Shown: positions 1 to 8,825, numbered from the stretch's first letter. The stretch is 64,000 bases of DNA from Mycolicibacterium aurum (GCF_900637195.1 NZ_LR134356.1:2232001-2296000); one strand, 5' to 3'. Numbers and translations are program-made. The notes: a model not told the origin generated them from the sequence alone.

Positions 1-1322
1 TGATGGCCGCGCAGGTTCCACTTGCCCACCTGGAAGTCGTCGCCCATCCGCCAGCGCAGGTAGATCGGGACCGCGAAGCAGAGGTACAGGCCCACGACGC
101 CGATCGAGACCACGGCGAAGAAGGCCACCGGGACGGGGGCGCCGTTGATGTCGACCTCCACCAGGGCGGGCAGCGTGATGACAGCGGCGAGGACGGCGGT
201 GACGACCACACCGTTGGCGGGGATCCGGTTCTTGCTGACTTTCGACCACAGCTGATGGCCGGGGACGGCGCGGTCCCTGCTGAACGCAAACAGCATGCGT
301 GACGCGCTGGTCTGGCAGGCCGTGGTGCAGAAGAACTGTCCTGCGGTCGAGATGAGCAGGATGATGGCCACCCACTGCGAGTCCAGGGCCTGGGTGAAGA
401 TCCCGACCACCGCGCCGCCGCCCGCGGACACCGCATCGGCGTCGTTGACTGCGAACAGGAACGTCAGCAGCAGGATCCAGCCACCGATGGCCGAGTAGAA
501 AATGGACCGCCAGATGCCTTTCGCCGCACCGTCGGCCGCGCTCTTGGTCTCTTCCGACAGGTGTGCCGAGGCGTCGTAGCCGGTGATCGTGTACTGCGTC
601 AGGATCGCCGAGATCGGCAGTACGAACAGCAGGACGCCGATGCCGGAGGTTTCGCCGCCGAACATGCCGCTGTTGTTGATCGTCTGCGCGAACACGTCAC
701 CGAAGCTGGCGTGTTGATCGGGTAGCAGCCAGAGGATCGCGATCACCGCGGCCGCACCGGCCACGTGCCACCACACCGAGACGTTGTTGATCACTGCCAG
801 CAGATGCGAGGAGAAGATGTTGATGATCGCCGAGATCGCCAGGATGACGATGAACATGATGAACGTCCTGGTCAGGCTGTAGCCCTCCAGCCAGGTCTCG
901 CTGAACGTGCCGAGCGTGAGGTCGAGGAACGTCGCACACCCGTAGGCCACCGACGCCAGGATCGCGATCAGCCCGATGAGGTTGAGCCAGCCGGTGTAGA
1001 AGCCGGCCTTGGGGCCGCCGAGTTTGGCTGCCCACCAGTAGATTCCGCCCGACGTCGGGTAGGCCGACACCAGCTCGGACATGCAGAGCCCGATGATCAG
1101 GATGAACACCGAGACGATCGGCCAGCCCCAGGCGATCGCCGCCGGCCCGCCGTTGTTCCAGCCGAGTCCGAACGAGGTGAAGCAACCCGCCAGGATCGAG
1201 ATGATCGAGAACGAGATCGCGAAGTTGCTGAACCCCGACCAGGAGCGGTGCAGCTCCTGGGTGTAACCGAGGCTCGCGAGATGGCGTTCGTCCTCGTCCA
1301 GATATTCGTGTCCCTCGGGCAC
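1..1322 (-). CDS. APC-family amino acid/amine permease (3' end outside window)
   Basis: Inner-membrane permease of the amino acid-polyamine-organocation superfamily. Only the first ~440 residues lie in the window; the C-terminus is cut by the left edge. The GTG start is preceded by AGGAGG at 7 nt. A short hydrophilic N-terminus leads at about residue 31 into the first helix (FSNFAISFSIISILAG), followed by further helices and the family pattern SELVSAYPTSGGIYWW around the second helix. It is divergent from the glnA4 operon, so a role in importing the amine or amino acid handled by that operon (an analogue of PuuP next to the Puu genes) is a reasonable inference. The substrate cannot be read from the sequence. 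Confidence 0.85.
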   Translation of the reverse strand, partial: MPEGHEYLDEDERHLASLGYTQELHRSWSGFSNFAISFSIISILAGCFTSFGLGWNNGGPAAIAWGWPIVSVFILIIGLCMSELVSAYPTSGGIYWWAAKLGGPKAGFYTGWLNLIGLIAILASVAYGCATFLDLTLGTFSETWLEGYSLTRTFIMFIVILAISAIINIFSSHLLAVINNVSVWWHVAGAAAVIAILWLLPDQHASFGDVFAQTINNSGMFGGETSGIGVLLFVLPISAILTQYTITGYDASAHLSEETKSAADGAAKGIWRSIFYSAIGGWILLLTFLFAVNDADAVSAGGGAVVGIFTQALDSQWVAIILLISTAGQFFCTTACQTSASRMLFAFSRDRAVPGHQLWSKVSKNRIPANGVVVTAVLAAVITLPALVEVDINGAPVPVAFFAVVSIGVVGLYLCFAVPIYLRWRMGDDFQVGKWNLRGH

Positions 1323-1378
1323 GGCAGACCTCCTCGTCCAGTAGTCAGCGCGGGGAGCGAGCGCTGGCCGCAAGGGGA

Positions 1379-1395
1379 CAATAGATCGCCTATTG
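1379..1395. promoter_or_regulatory. Inverted repeat in divergent permease/glnA4 promoter region
   Basis: A perfect 6-bp inverted repeat, CAATAG-N5-CTATTG, lies in the 179-bp gap between the divergent permease and glnA4 genes. Its size and position suit an operator for a dimeric GntR/FadR repressor; the FadR-type gene closing the glnA4 operon is the obvious candidate. The function is inferred. Confidence 0.4.
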
Positions 1396-1501
1396 GTCTG
1401 GTGTCCTACCTTTGAACATGAAAACCTGGGTTGGGAACGTAAGTTGAAACCTCCGGCACGCGCCAATGGTTGGTACGGCGGGACATCGAGAAAGGTGGCC
1501 G

Positions 1502-2878
1502 ATGGGCGCCAGGGGCATGCTGTCGAAAGAGGATCTCGAAAAACTGGTCGCCGAGGGGGACATCGACACTGTCATCGTCGCGTTCTGCGACATGCAGGGC
1601 AGGCTGACCGGTAAGCGGATCTCGGCACGACTGTTCGTCGAGGACGTCGCCGCCCACGGTGCGGAATGCTGCAACTACCTGCTCGCCGTCGACGTGGACA
1701 TGAACACCGTCGACGGATACGAGATCTCCAGCTGGGAGACCGGCTACGGCGACATGGTGATGACGCCGGACTTCACCACGCTGCGCCTGCTGCCGTGGCT
1801 GCCCGCCACGGCGATGGTGATGGCCGACCTGTCGTGGACCGACGGACGGCTGGTGCGGCAGGCGCCGCGAGGCATCCTGCGGACCCAGCTCGACCGGCTC
1901 GCCGAGCGCGGCATGACCGCGGTCGCGGCCACCGAACTCGAGTTCATGGTGTTCGACGACACCTACCGCGACGCCTGGAAGGCCGGCTACCGGCACCTGA
2001 CGCCGGCCACCGACTACAACATCGACTACGCGATGCTGGCCTCCACGCGGATGGAGCCGCTGCTGCGCGACATCCGACGGGGAATGGAGGGGGCCGGCCT
2101 CTACTGCGAGGGCGTCAAGGGCGAGTGCAACCTCGGCCAGCAGGAGATCGGGTTCCGCTACGACGACGCGCTGGTGGTCTGCGACAACCACACCATCTAC
2201 AAGAACGGCGCCAAGGAGATCGCCGACCAGCACGGCAAGAGCCTGACCTTCATGGCGAAATTCGATGAGCGCGAAGGCAACAGCTGTCACATCCACATCT
2301 CGTTCCGAGGGCTGGACGGTAGTCCAGAAGGTGTAGCGGTGTTCTCCGACGAGGACGCCGAGCTGGGCATGTCGGCGATGTTCCGCAGCTTCATCGCCGG
2401 ACAGCTGGCCACCCTGCGCGAGATGACCCTGTTCTACGCCCCGAACATCAACTCCTACAAGCGTTTCGTCGACGGCAGCTTCGCGCCGACGGCGGTGGCG
2501 TGGGGGATCGACAACCGCACGTGCGCGCTGCGGGTCGTCGGGCACGGCCACGGCATGCGGATGGAGTGCCGCGCCCCGGGCGGCGACGTCAACCAGTACC
2601 TGGCCGTTTCGGCGTTGATCGCCGGCGGCCTGTACGGTATCGACCAAGAGCTCGAGCTGCCGGAAGCGTTGCAGGGCAACGCCTATACCAGCGGCGCCGA
2701 CCGTCTGCCGACGACGCTGACCGAAGCGATGGAGCTGTTCGACAACTCGCGGGTGGCGCGGGACGCCTTCGGCGACGATGTCGTCGACCACTATCTGAAC
2801 AACGCGGCCGTGGAACTCAAGGCGTTCAACTCCGCCGTGACGGACTGGGAAAGGGTGCGTGGTTTTGAGCGTCTGTGA
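1502..2878 (+). CDS. glnA4: Glutamine-synthetase-like gamma-glutamyl-amine ligase GlnA4
   Basis: ATP-dependent ligase of the glutamine synthetase fold, 458 residues, cytosolic. Visible motifs are the metal-binding ELEF (about 145-148), GQQE (212-215), HIH (263-265), NINSYKR (315-321) and MECRAPGGD (354-362). The run glnA4, class-I amidotransferase, aldC and SDR is the same as Rv2860c-Rv2857c of M. tuberculosis. With a gamma-glutamyl hydrolase and an aldehyde dehydrogenase alongside, it more likely glutamylates an amine (PuuA-like; Streptomyces GlnA4 is reported to use ethanolamine) than ammonia. The ATG chosen has GAAAGGTGG just upstream; an in-frame ATG 36 nt earlier is possible but less well placed. 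Confidence 0.85.
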   Translation: MGARGMLSKEDLEKLVAEGDIDTVIVAFCDMQGRLTGKRISARLFVEDVAAHGAECCNYLLAVDVDMNTVDGYEISSWETGYGDMVMTPDFTTLRLLPWLPATAMVMADLSWTDGRLVRQAPRGILRTQLDRLAERGMTAVAATELEFMVFDDTYRDAWKAGYRHLTPATDYNIDYAMLASTRMEPLLRDIRRGMEGAGLYCEGVKGECNLGQQEIGFRYDDALVVCDNHTIYKNGAKEIADQHGKSLTFMAKFDEREGNSCHIHISFRGLDGSPEGVAVFSDEDAELGMSAMFRSFIAGQLATLREMTLFYAPNINSYKRFVDGSFAPTAVAWGIDNRTCALRVVGHGHGMRMECRAPGGDVNQYLAVSALIAGGLYGIDQELELPEALQGNAYTSGADRLPTTLTEAMELFDNSRVARDAFGDDVVDHYLNNAAVELKAFNSAVTDWERVRGFERL

Positions 2879-3650
2879 GGACCGGGGCGCGGTTCGCCCG
2901 GTGATCGGGCTGACCACCTATCTGCAGCAGGCACAGACCGGCGTGTGGGACGTCCGGGCGAGTTTTCTGCCTGCGATCTATTTCGAAGGCGTGGGCCTCG
3001 CGGGCGGCATCTCGGTGCTGCTGCCGCCGCAGCCCGCCGACGACGCCGTCGCCGAGCGCATTGTCAGCGGCCTCGACGGCCTGATCATCACCGGCGGCCG
3101 AGACGTCGACCCTGCAACCTACGGCGCCCCGCGGCACCCGACCACCGACGAGCCCGGCGCCGACAGCCGTACCCGCGACGAGTTCGAGTTCGCGCTGCTG
3201 CGCGCGGCGCTGCGACGCGGCATCCCTGTGCTCGGGATCTGCCGGGGTGCACAGGTGCTCAACGTCGCCCTCGGCGGCACGCTGCACCAGCACCTTCCCG
3301 ACGTGGTCGGCCACGTCCGCCACCAGCAGGGCAACGCGGTGTTCAGCACCTCGACGATCACCACGGTGCCGGGAACCACGGTGGCGGCGCTGGTGGGGCC
3401 CGACACCGAGGCGCAGTGCTACCACCACCAGGCCATCGACCGCCTCGGTGACGGGCTGATCGTCAGTGCGTCCGACACCGACGGTGTGATCGAAGCGGTC
3501 GAGCTCGATCCGGCGCAGCACCCCGATCGCTGGGTGGTGGCCGTGCAATGGCACCCGGAGGAGCGGCTGGACGACCTGAGACTGTTCGCCGGCCTGGTCG
3601 GCGCGGCGGCAGCCTCTGCCACCCACAACACGGCACAGAAAGTGAGCTGA
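2859..3650 (+). CDS. Class-I amidotransferase / gamma-glutamyl-amide hydrolase (PuuD-like)
   Basis: Cytosolic peptidase C26-type glutamine amidotransferase of 263 residues that should hydrolyse a gamma-glutamyl amide to free glutamate. The nucleophile elbow is GICRGAQ with Cys near 128, and the catalytic His/Glu lie in VQWHPEE (about 232 and 234). ITGGRDVDP near residue 78 is typical of PuuD-like enzymes. It matches Rv2859c in position. The GTG start overlaps the end of glnA4 by 20 nt, and the stop overlaps the aldC start (ATGA), so translation is probably coupled. In the proposed pathway it acts last, removing the glutamyl group added by GlnA4. Confidence 0.85.
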   Translation: MVLSVCEDRGAVRPVIGLTTYLQQAQTGVWDVRASFLPAIYFEGVGLAGGISVLLPPQPADDAVAERIVSGLDGLIITGGRDVDPATYGAPRHPTTDEPGADSRTRDEFEFALLRAALRRGIPVLGICRGAQVLNVALGGTLHQHLPDVVGHVRHQQGNAVFSTSTITTVPGTTVAALVGPDTEAQCYHHQAIDRLGDGLIVSASDTDGVIEAVELDPAQHPDRWVVAVQWHPEERLDDLRLFAGLVGAAAASATHNTAQKVS

Positions 3651-5017
3651 TGACGGCAAGCGATGTGATCAATCCCGCGACCGAGGAGGTGCTGCGCACT
3701 GTCGAACAGACCGACGAAGCGGGCGTCGACGACGCGGTGGCGCGGGCCAAGGCCGCCCAGAAGAAGTGGGCCGCTCAGGCGCCCGCGGAGCGGGCTGCCG
3801 CGTTGCGCGCCTTCGCATCGGTGGTCGAGCTACACATAGAAGAACTCGCGGCGCTGGAGGTGGCCAACTCCGGGCACCCGATCGGCAACGCCCGGTGGGA
3901 GGCCGGCCACGTCCGTGACGTGTTGCAGTACTATTCGGCGTCCCCGGAACGCCTGTCCGGCAAGCAAATTCCCGTGGCCGGCGGCCTGAACGTCACCTTC
4001 AACGAGCCGCTCGGAGTCGTCGGCGTCATCACCCCGTGGAACTTCCCCATGACGATTGCGTCGTGGGGGTTCGCGCCTGCGCTGGCGGCGGGCAACGCGG
4101 TGCTGGTCAAGCCGGCGGAGTGGACCCCGCTGACCACGATCCGCCTGGGTGAGCTGGCCGTCGAAGCGGGGTTGCCCGCGGATCTGTTCCAGGTGTTGCC
4201 GGGCCGCGGATCGGTGGTGGGGGAGCGTTTCGTCACCCATCCCGACGTGCGCAAGATCGTGTTCACCGGATCCACCGAGGTCGGCACGAGGGTGATGGCC
4301 GGCGCTGCAACACAGGTCAAGCGGGTCACCCTCGAACTCGGCGGCAAGAGCGCCAACATCATCTTCGACGACTGCGACCTGGAGCGCGCCGCCGCGACCG
4401 CGCCATACGGGGTGTTCGACAACTCCGGGCAGGATTGCTGCGCTAGGAGTCGGATCTTGGTGCAAAGCAACGTGTTCGACAAATTCATGGAGCTGTTCGA
4501 GCCTGCCGTCAAGGGCGTCGTCGTCGGCGACCCCGGGGCAGAGGGCACCGAGATGGGCCCGCTGGTGTCGAAGGCGCACTGGACATCGGTGGCGTCCTAC
4601 GTACCCGACGACGCGCCCGTGGCATTCCGCGGTGACGCCCCCACCGGCCCCGGATTCTGGTTCCCGCCGACGGTGCTGACTCCGCAGCGCACCGACCGGT
4701 CGGTCACCGAGGAGATCTTCGGCCCGGTGGTCACCGTGCTGCCTTTCGACGACGAGGCCGACGGCATCGCACTGGCCAACGACAGTGTGTACGGATTGTC
4801 GGGATCGATCTGGACCGAGAACGTGTCGCGTGCGCTGCGGGTGTCGCGCGCCGTGGAGTCCGGAAATCTGTCCGTCAACTCGCATTCATCGGTGCGCTAC
4901 AGCACCCCCTTCGGCGGGTTCAAACAGTCCGGCCTCGGCCGTGAACTGGGCCCCGACGCCCCGTTGTCGTTCACCGAAACCAAGAACGTCTTCATCGCCG
5001 TGCAGGAGGCCCCGTGA
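3650..5017 (+). CDS. aldC: NAD(P)-dependent aldehyde dehydrogenase AldC
   Basis: Aldehyde dehydrogenase of 455 residues that should oxidise a (glutamylated) amino-aldehyde to the acid. ITPWNFPM (catalytic Asn about 131), the cofactor-binding KPAE (154-157), the general base in LELGGKS (Glu about 229) and the nucleophile in GQDCCA (Cys about 263) are all present, so the active site looks intact. The ATG overlaps the previous stop codon and the next gene starts inside its stop, within a tightly packed operon. It corresponds in position to Rv2858c (aldC). In the Puu-type scheme it is the PuuC step. Confidence 0.88.
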   Translation: MTASDVINPATEEVLRTVEQTDEAGVDDAVARAKAAQKKWAAQAPAERAAALRAFASVVELHIEELAALEVANSGHPIGNARWEAGHVRDVLQYYSASPERLSGKQIPVAGGLNVTFNEPLGVVGVITPWNFPMTIASWGFAPALAAGNAVLVKPAEWTPLTTIRLGELAVEAGLPADLFQVLPGRGSVVGERFVTHPDVRKIVFTGSTEVGTRVMAGAATQVKRVTLELGGKSANIIFDDCDLERAAATAPYGVFDNSGQDCCARSRILVQSNVFDKFMELFEPAVKGVVVGDPGAEGTEMGPLVSKAHWTSVASYVPDDAPVAFRGDAPTGPGFWFPPTVLTPQRTDRSVTEEIFGPVVTVLPFDDEADGIALANDSVYGLSGSIWTENVSRALRVSRAVESGNLSVNSHSSVRYSTPFGGFKQSGLGRELGPDAPLSFTETKNVFIAVQEAP

Positions 5018-5796
5018 CGAAAGTGGATCTGACCCAACGACTGGCAGGCAAGGTGGCGGTGATCACCGGCGGCGCCAGCGGCATCGGCCTCGCGACGGCG
5101 AAGCGCATGAAAGCAGAGGGCGCGACGATCGTCATCGGCGACATCGACCCGGGCACCGGCAAGACCGTCGCCGACGATCTGAACGGCACGTTCGTCCAGG
5201 TCGACGTCTCCGATCAGGCCGCCGTGGATGCGCTGTTCGACACCGCGGCCGAGACACACGGGTCGGTGGACATCGCCTTCAACAATGCCGGTATCAGTCC
5301 GCCGGAGGACGACCTGATCGAGGTCACGGGCATCGACGCCTGGGACCGGGTGCAGGACATCAACCTCAAGTCGGTGTTCTTCTGCTGCAAGGCCGCGCTG
5401 CGCCACATGGTGCCCGCGCAGAAGGGGTCGATCGTCAACACCGCGTCGTTCGTCGCGGTGAACGGCTCGGCCACCTCGCAGATCTCCTACACCGCGTCCA
5501 AGGGCGGAGTGCTGGCGATGTCCCGCGAGCTCGGAATCCAGTACGCGCGCCAGGGAATCCGGGTCAACGCGCTGTGCCCGGGTCCGGTGAACACGCCGCT
5601 GCTGCAGGAGCTGTTCGCCAAAGACCCCGAGCGTGCCGCGCGCAGGCTGGTGCACGTGCCGATGGGGCGGTTCGCCGAACCGGAGGAACTCGCCGCCGCC
5701 ATCGCATTCCTGGCCAGTGACGACGCGTCGTTCATCACCGGCTCGACCTTCCTGGTCGACGGCGGTATCACCGGCCACTACGTGACGCCGCTGTAG
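5014..5796 (+). CDS. Short-chain dehydrogenase/reductase
   Basis: Classical SDR of 260 residues. The Rossmann motif GGASGIG (19-25), NNAG (90-93) and the catalytic Ser about 145, Tyr 159 and Lys 163 (YTASK) are intact. It matches Rv2857c in position. It replaces the flavin amine oxidase (PuuB) expected in a putrescine pathway, suggesting the glutamylated intermediate carries an alcohol, as glutamyl-ethanolamine would. That substrate assignment is inference; the oxidoreductase fold is not in doubt. The GTG start overlaps the aldC stop by 4 nt. Confidence 0.88.
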   Translation: MTKVDLTQRLAGKVAVITGGASGIGLATAKRMKAEGATIVIGDIDPGTGKTVADDLNGTFVQVDVSDQAAVDALFDTAAETHGSVDIAFNNAGISPPEDDLIEVTGIDAWDRVQDINLKSVFFCCKAALRHMVPAQKGSIVNTASFVAVNGSATSQISYTASKGGVLAMSRELGIQYARQGIRVNALCPGPVNTPLLQELFAKDPERAARRLVHVPMGRFAEPEELAAAIAFLASDDASFITGSTFLVDGGITGHYVTPL

Positions 5797-5809
5797 GACG
5801 CTGCCCACG

Positions 5810-6541
5810 ATGACGGCCCAGCCGGATCCCGGAGACAGCGCTGACGCAACAGACGCGCTGTTGCGTCCGGTGCGGCCGCTCAACGCATTCGAGGACACCG
5901 TCGAGCGGCTACTGCAGACGATCCGGCTGGGTGTGCTGAAACCCGGCGAGTCCCTGCCCCCGGAGCGGGAGCTCGCCACCCGGCTCGGGGTGAGCCGGGA
6001 CACCGTGCGCGACGCGATCAAGTCGCTGGCCGATGCCGGCTATCTGGTGTCGCGCCGCGGCCGGTACGGAGGAACCTTCCTGGCCGACGCGTTGCCGACG
6101 CCGCCTGCGGGCGACGTCGAATTCCGGCGCGCCGACATCGACGACGCGCTGCGGTTGCGCGAGATCCTCGAAGTGGGGGCGGCGCGGATGGCCGCGAGCC
6201 GCACGCTCACCGCCCCCGAGCGGGAGGCGCTGTGGACCCGGCTGGCCGACGTTCGGGCCGCGGCGCCGGAGGACTATCGCCGGGTGGACTCCCGGTTGCA
6301 CCTCGCCATCGCCGAGGCGGCGGGCGTGCCGTCGCTGGTGCCGCTGGTCGCCCAGAACCGGATGCGGCTCAACGAACTGCTGGACTGCATCCCGCTGCTC
6401 TCGCGCAACATCGCCCACTCCGACGAGCAGCACGAGGCGATCGTCGTGGCGATCCTGGCCGGTGACGCCGATACCGCGGCGCAGACGATCGCCGCGCACG
6501 TCTGGGGCTCGGCGGCGCTGCTGCACGGCTTCCTCGACTGA
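5810..6541 (+). CDS. GntR/FadR-family (FCD) transcriptional regulator
   Basis: DNA-binding repressor of 243 residues. An N-terminal winged helix (LPPERELATRLGVSRDTVRD, about residues 47-66, then a glycine-rich wing RRGRYGGTFL) is followed by an all-helical FCD ligand domain with conserved metal/ligand-site segments such as DSRLHLAIAEAAG. It starts 13 nt after the SDR and is the last gene of the glnA4 operon, so it probably senses a pathway intermediate and controls the divergent permease/glnA4 promoters. The inverted repeat at 1379-1395 is a candidate site. Confidence 0.85.
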   Translation: MTAQPDPGDSADATDALLRPVRPLNAFEDTVERLLQTIRLGVLKPGESLPPERELATRLGVSRDTVRDAIKSLADAGYLVSRRGRYGGTFLADALPTPPAGDVEFRRADIDDALRLREILEVGAARMAASRTLTAPEREALWTRLADVRAAAPEDYRRVDSRLHLAIAEAAGVPSLVPLVAQNRMRLNELLDCIPLLSRNIAHSDEQHEAIVVAILAGDADTAAQTIAAHVWGSAALLHGFLD

Positions 6542-6563
6542 CCCGTTGACCCGCCGACACCAC

Positions 6564-6599
6564 TGACATTCACGCGAACGATCGGCTCGGTGAATGTCA
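6564..6599 (+). terminator. Stem-loop after the glnA4 operon
   Basis: A 10-bp perfect inverted repeat, TGACATTCAC and GTGAATGTCA, separated by 16 nt, lies 22 nt downstream of the regulator stop codon. It has no U-tract, which is common for mycobacterial terminators. The only feature in the 187-bp gap, it probably ends the operon transcript; an operator role cannot be excluded. Confidence 0.5.
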
Positions 6600-6728
6600 C
6601 CCGAACAGTGCAGGGACGTGTTTCGATAGCCTTGGTGTGTCTGAACTGCGAGTTCACGCCGGCCGAAGCTTCACCGAGTGCGCCCGCCCATGCTGTGGGG
6701 GTAAGACACGGATCCGGAGGAGGGTGCG

Positions 6729-7568
6729 ATGAGCACCGCAGACAGTGTCGATGCCGATCGGGCACTCAAGGCCAAACATCGCGCGCTGTGGGCGTCCGGC
6801 GACTATCCGGCCGTGGCGGCCGAGCTGATTCCAGCACTTGGGCCAGAACTGGTGGGCGCGTGCGGCGTGACGCCGGGTGTCCGCGTGCTGGATGTGGCGG
6901 CGGGTTCGGGCAACGCCGCCATTCCTGCCGCAGAAGCGGGCGCTCTCGTGACGGCCAGCGACCTGACGCCGGAGCTTTTCGACGCGGGCCGCCACATCGC
7001 CGCTGAGCGTGGAGTCGAGCTGGAGTGGGTCGAGGCGGACGCCGAGGCCTTGCCGTTCTCCGACAACAGCTATGACGTCGTGATGTCCTGTGTCGGTGCG
7101 ATGTTCGCGCCGCACCACCAGGTGACCGCCGATGAGTTGATCCGGGTGTGTCGACCCGGCGGAACAATCGGCATGATCAACTGGACGCCGGAAGGTTTCA
7201 TCGGCAACTTGTTTGCGACGATGAAGCCGTATGCGCCGCCGCCACCCCCGGGCGCCAGCCCTCCGCCGCTGTGGGGCGACGAGAACCATGTCCGCGAGCT
7301 CTTCGGCGATGCCGTCACCGACCTGGCCACTCGCAGGCAGACCGTGCACATCGACCGCTGCGCCACTCCGGAGGAGTTCCGCGAGTACTGGAAACACAAT
7401 TACGGGCCGACGATCGCGGCCTATCGGTTCAATGCGGAGCAGCCGGATCGCGTCAGAAGCCTCGATCGCGACTTCTTAAGTTTCCTCACCGATTGGAACC
7501 GCGCCACCGAGCCGCAGCACACCGCTTACCAGGCGGAATACCTGCTCGTCACCGCAACCAAGCGCTGA
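6729..7568 (+). CDS. Class I SAM-dependent methyltransferase
   Basis: Cytosolic methyltransferase-like protein of 279 residues. Motif I, VLDVAAGSGNAA (about 53-64), is followed by an acidic motif II region (EWVEADAEALPFSDNSYDVVMS) and a motif III-like CRPGGTIGMINWTPEG, as in the UbiE/small-molecule methyltransferase group. GGAGGAGGG sits just upstream of the ATG. The C-terminal part has a proline-rich stretch (PPPPPGASPPP, about 172-182). The substrate is unknown. An ArsR-type gene follows 89 nt later on the same strand and may control it. Confidence 0.8.
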   Translation: MSTADSVDADRALKAKHRALWASGDYPAVAAELIPALGPELVGACGVTPGVRVLDVAAGSGNAAIPAAEAGALVTASDLTPELFDAGRHIAAERGVELEWVEADAEALPFSDNSYDVVMSCVGAMFAPHHQVTADELIRVCRPGGTIGMINWTPEGFIGNLFATMKPYAPPPPPGASPPPLWGDENHVRELFGDAVTDLATRRQTVHIDRCATPEEFREYWKHNYGPTIAAYRFNAEQPDRVRSLDRDFLSFLTDWNRATEPQHTAYQAEYLLVTATKR

Positions 7569-7657
7569 CCCTTTCACCGCGAATTGAGCGTCTGCACACC
7601 GACACGCCGCGGATGCTGGCATTTCGCGCTCGCTCGGCGAGGGCTAGATTGGGGGGC

Positions 7658-8005
7658 GTGGAGGATCGGTCGGTGGTGGAGCTGGCGTCGTCGGCGCTGT
7701 CCGACGTCGATACACAGGGTTGGGCGCAGCGCTTCGACCTGGTGTCCGACCCTCACCGCCTCGAGATACTGCTGAGCCTGCACCGTGCGCCCGGTATCTG
7801 CGTCAGCGACCTCGCTGCAGCGCTGGGCCGCTCGGAAAACGCCGTCTCCCAGGCACTTCGGGTTCTCCGCGCACAGGGCTGGGTGACGAGCACCCGTGCC
7901 GGCCGATCGGTGAGCTATCGGCTGAACGACGAGATCGTGCACGATCTGCTGCACTGGATCGGCGCCAGGCACTCCGAGCCGCACGGTCACCCGGCACGTC
8001 ACTGA
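7658..8005 (+). CDS. ArsR/SmtB-family winged-helix regulator
   Basis: Small DNA-binding protein of 115 residues with the ArsR core: SDPHRLEILLSLHRAPGI, then the recognition region SDLAAALGRSENAVSQALRVL and a beta-wing (STRAGRSVSYRL). The C-terminus is His-rich (RHSEPHGHPARH), which in this family can mean metal sensing, but no metal transporter is adjacent. The GTG start gives the full domain; no strong ribosome-binding site is seen. It ends 5 nt before the GntR/UTRA gene, so the two may be co-transcribed. Confidence 0.78.
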   Translation: MEDRSVVELASSALSDVDTQGWAQRFDLVSDPHRLEILLSLHRAPGICVSDLAAALGRSENAVSQALRVLRAQGWVTSTRAGRSVSYRLNDEIVHDLLHWIGARHSEPHGHPARH

Positions 8006-8010
8006 CGCCC

Positions 8011-8817
8011 GTGCGTGTTCTGAACGTCGACGAACCACCATTGGCGCCCCGGCCGGAGCTGACCGGGCGCTCTGATCAGCCGGCCCACGCGCGCATCGCC
8101 CACTGGCTGGAGGACCTGGTGGTGTCCGGGGAGCTGGAGCCGGGGGACAAGCTGCCCCCGGAGGTCGAGATCGCCACGTCGCTGGGGGTGAGCCGGATGA
8201 CGTTGCGGCAGGCGCTGGGAGCGGTCGAGGCGAAGGGCTTCATCGATCGTCGCCGGGGGCGCTTCGGCGGGAGTTTCATCGCGTCCCCGCGTTTCGAACT
8301 CGACCACGCGAGCCTGCCCGGATTCACCGAGCAGATGCTGCGGATCGACGTGGAACCCGGTGCGGAGGTGCTCACGGCGACCACACGTCGGCCGGACACG
8401 GTGATCGGCAAGGCGCTCGGATTGCGCAGGTCCGATCTGGTGCACGAGATCCGGCGGGTTCGCACCGCCAATGGCGAGCCGATCGTCCTGGAGGAGGCAT
8501 ATGTGCCCGCGGCGGTGTTCCCGGGGCTGTTGTCGGAGAATCTGCACGGGTCGCTGTATGCCGTGATGCGCGCCCACGGCAGCGCCCCGTTCACCGCCGA
8601 CGAACGCATCGAGGCCACCCAGGCCACGGTGGAGCAGAGCGAGATCCTGGGCGTGGCGCCTGCCAGCCCGCTGCTGCTGATCCTGCGCACGTCGTTTTCC
8701 GCCGACGGAGTGGCCGTCGAGTTCTCCCGCGACTACTTGAGGTCCGACCGGACCGCGATCCGGATCAAGTCGCGCGCCGAGATCGTCCCGCCGGCAGGCG
8801 CGCCAGGCTTTCTATAA
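8011..8817 (+). CDS. GntR-family regulator with UTRA domain
   Basis: HutC-subfamily regulator of 268 residues. The N-terminal winged helix (LPPEVEIATSLGVSRMTLRQALG, about 50-72) is followed from roughly residue 105 by a UTRA effector domain (GLRRSDLVHEIRRVRTANGEPIVLEEAYVP; ending in VEFSRDYLRSDRTAIRI). UTRA proteins bind small molecules such as sugars, histidine derivatives or phosphonates. It lies directly upstream of the kinase/flavoprotein pair and probably controls it through the GTCTAGAC palindrome just after its own stop codon. Confidence 0.85.
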   Translation: MRVLNVDEPPLAPRPELTGRSDQPAHARIAHWLEDLVVSGELEPGDKLPPEVEIATSLGVSRMTLRQALGAVEAKGFIDRRRGRFGGSFIASPRFELDHASLPGFTEQMLRIDVEPGAEVLTATTRRPDTVIGKALGLRRSDLVHEIRRVRTANGEPIVLEEAYVPAAVFPGLLSENLHGSLYAVMRAHGSAPFTADERIEATQATVEQSEILGVAPASPLLLILRTSFSADGVAVEFSRDYLRSDRTAIRIKSRAEIVPPAGAPGFL

Positions 8818-8825
8818 GTCTAGAC
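8818..8825. promoter_or_regulatory. GTCTAGAC palindrome, candidate UTRA-regulator operator
   Basis: Perfect 8-bp palindrome GTCTAGAC (flanks AA and CT) immediately after the GntR/UTRA stop and about 60 nt before the kinase start. HutC-type regulators such as DasR recognise GGTCTAGACC-like sites, so this is a plausible operator for the kinase-flavoprotein operon. Confidence 0.5.

Noticed and set aside
1406..2917. 503-codon open frame opposite glnA4
   Set aside because: Shadow of GC-rich coding sequence; no domain or ribosome-binding site, while GlnA4 motifs on the plus strand are intact.
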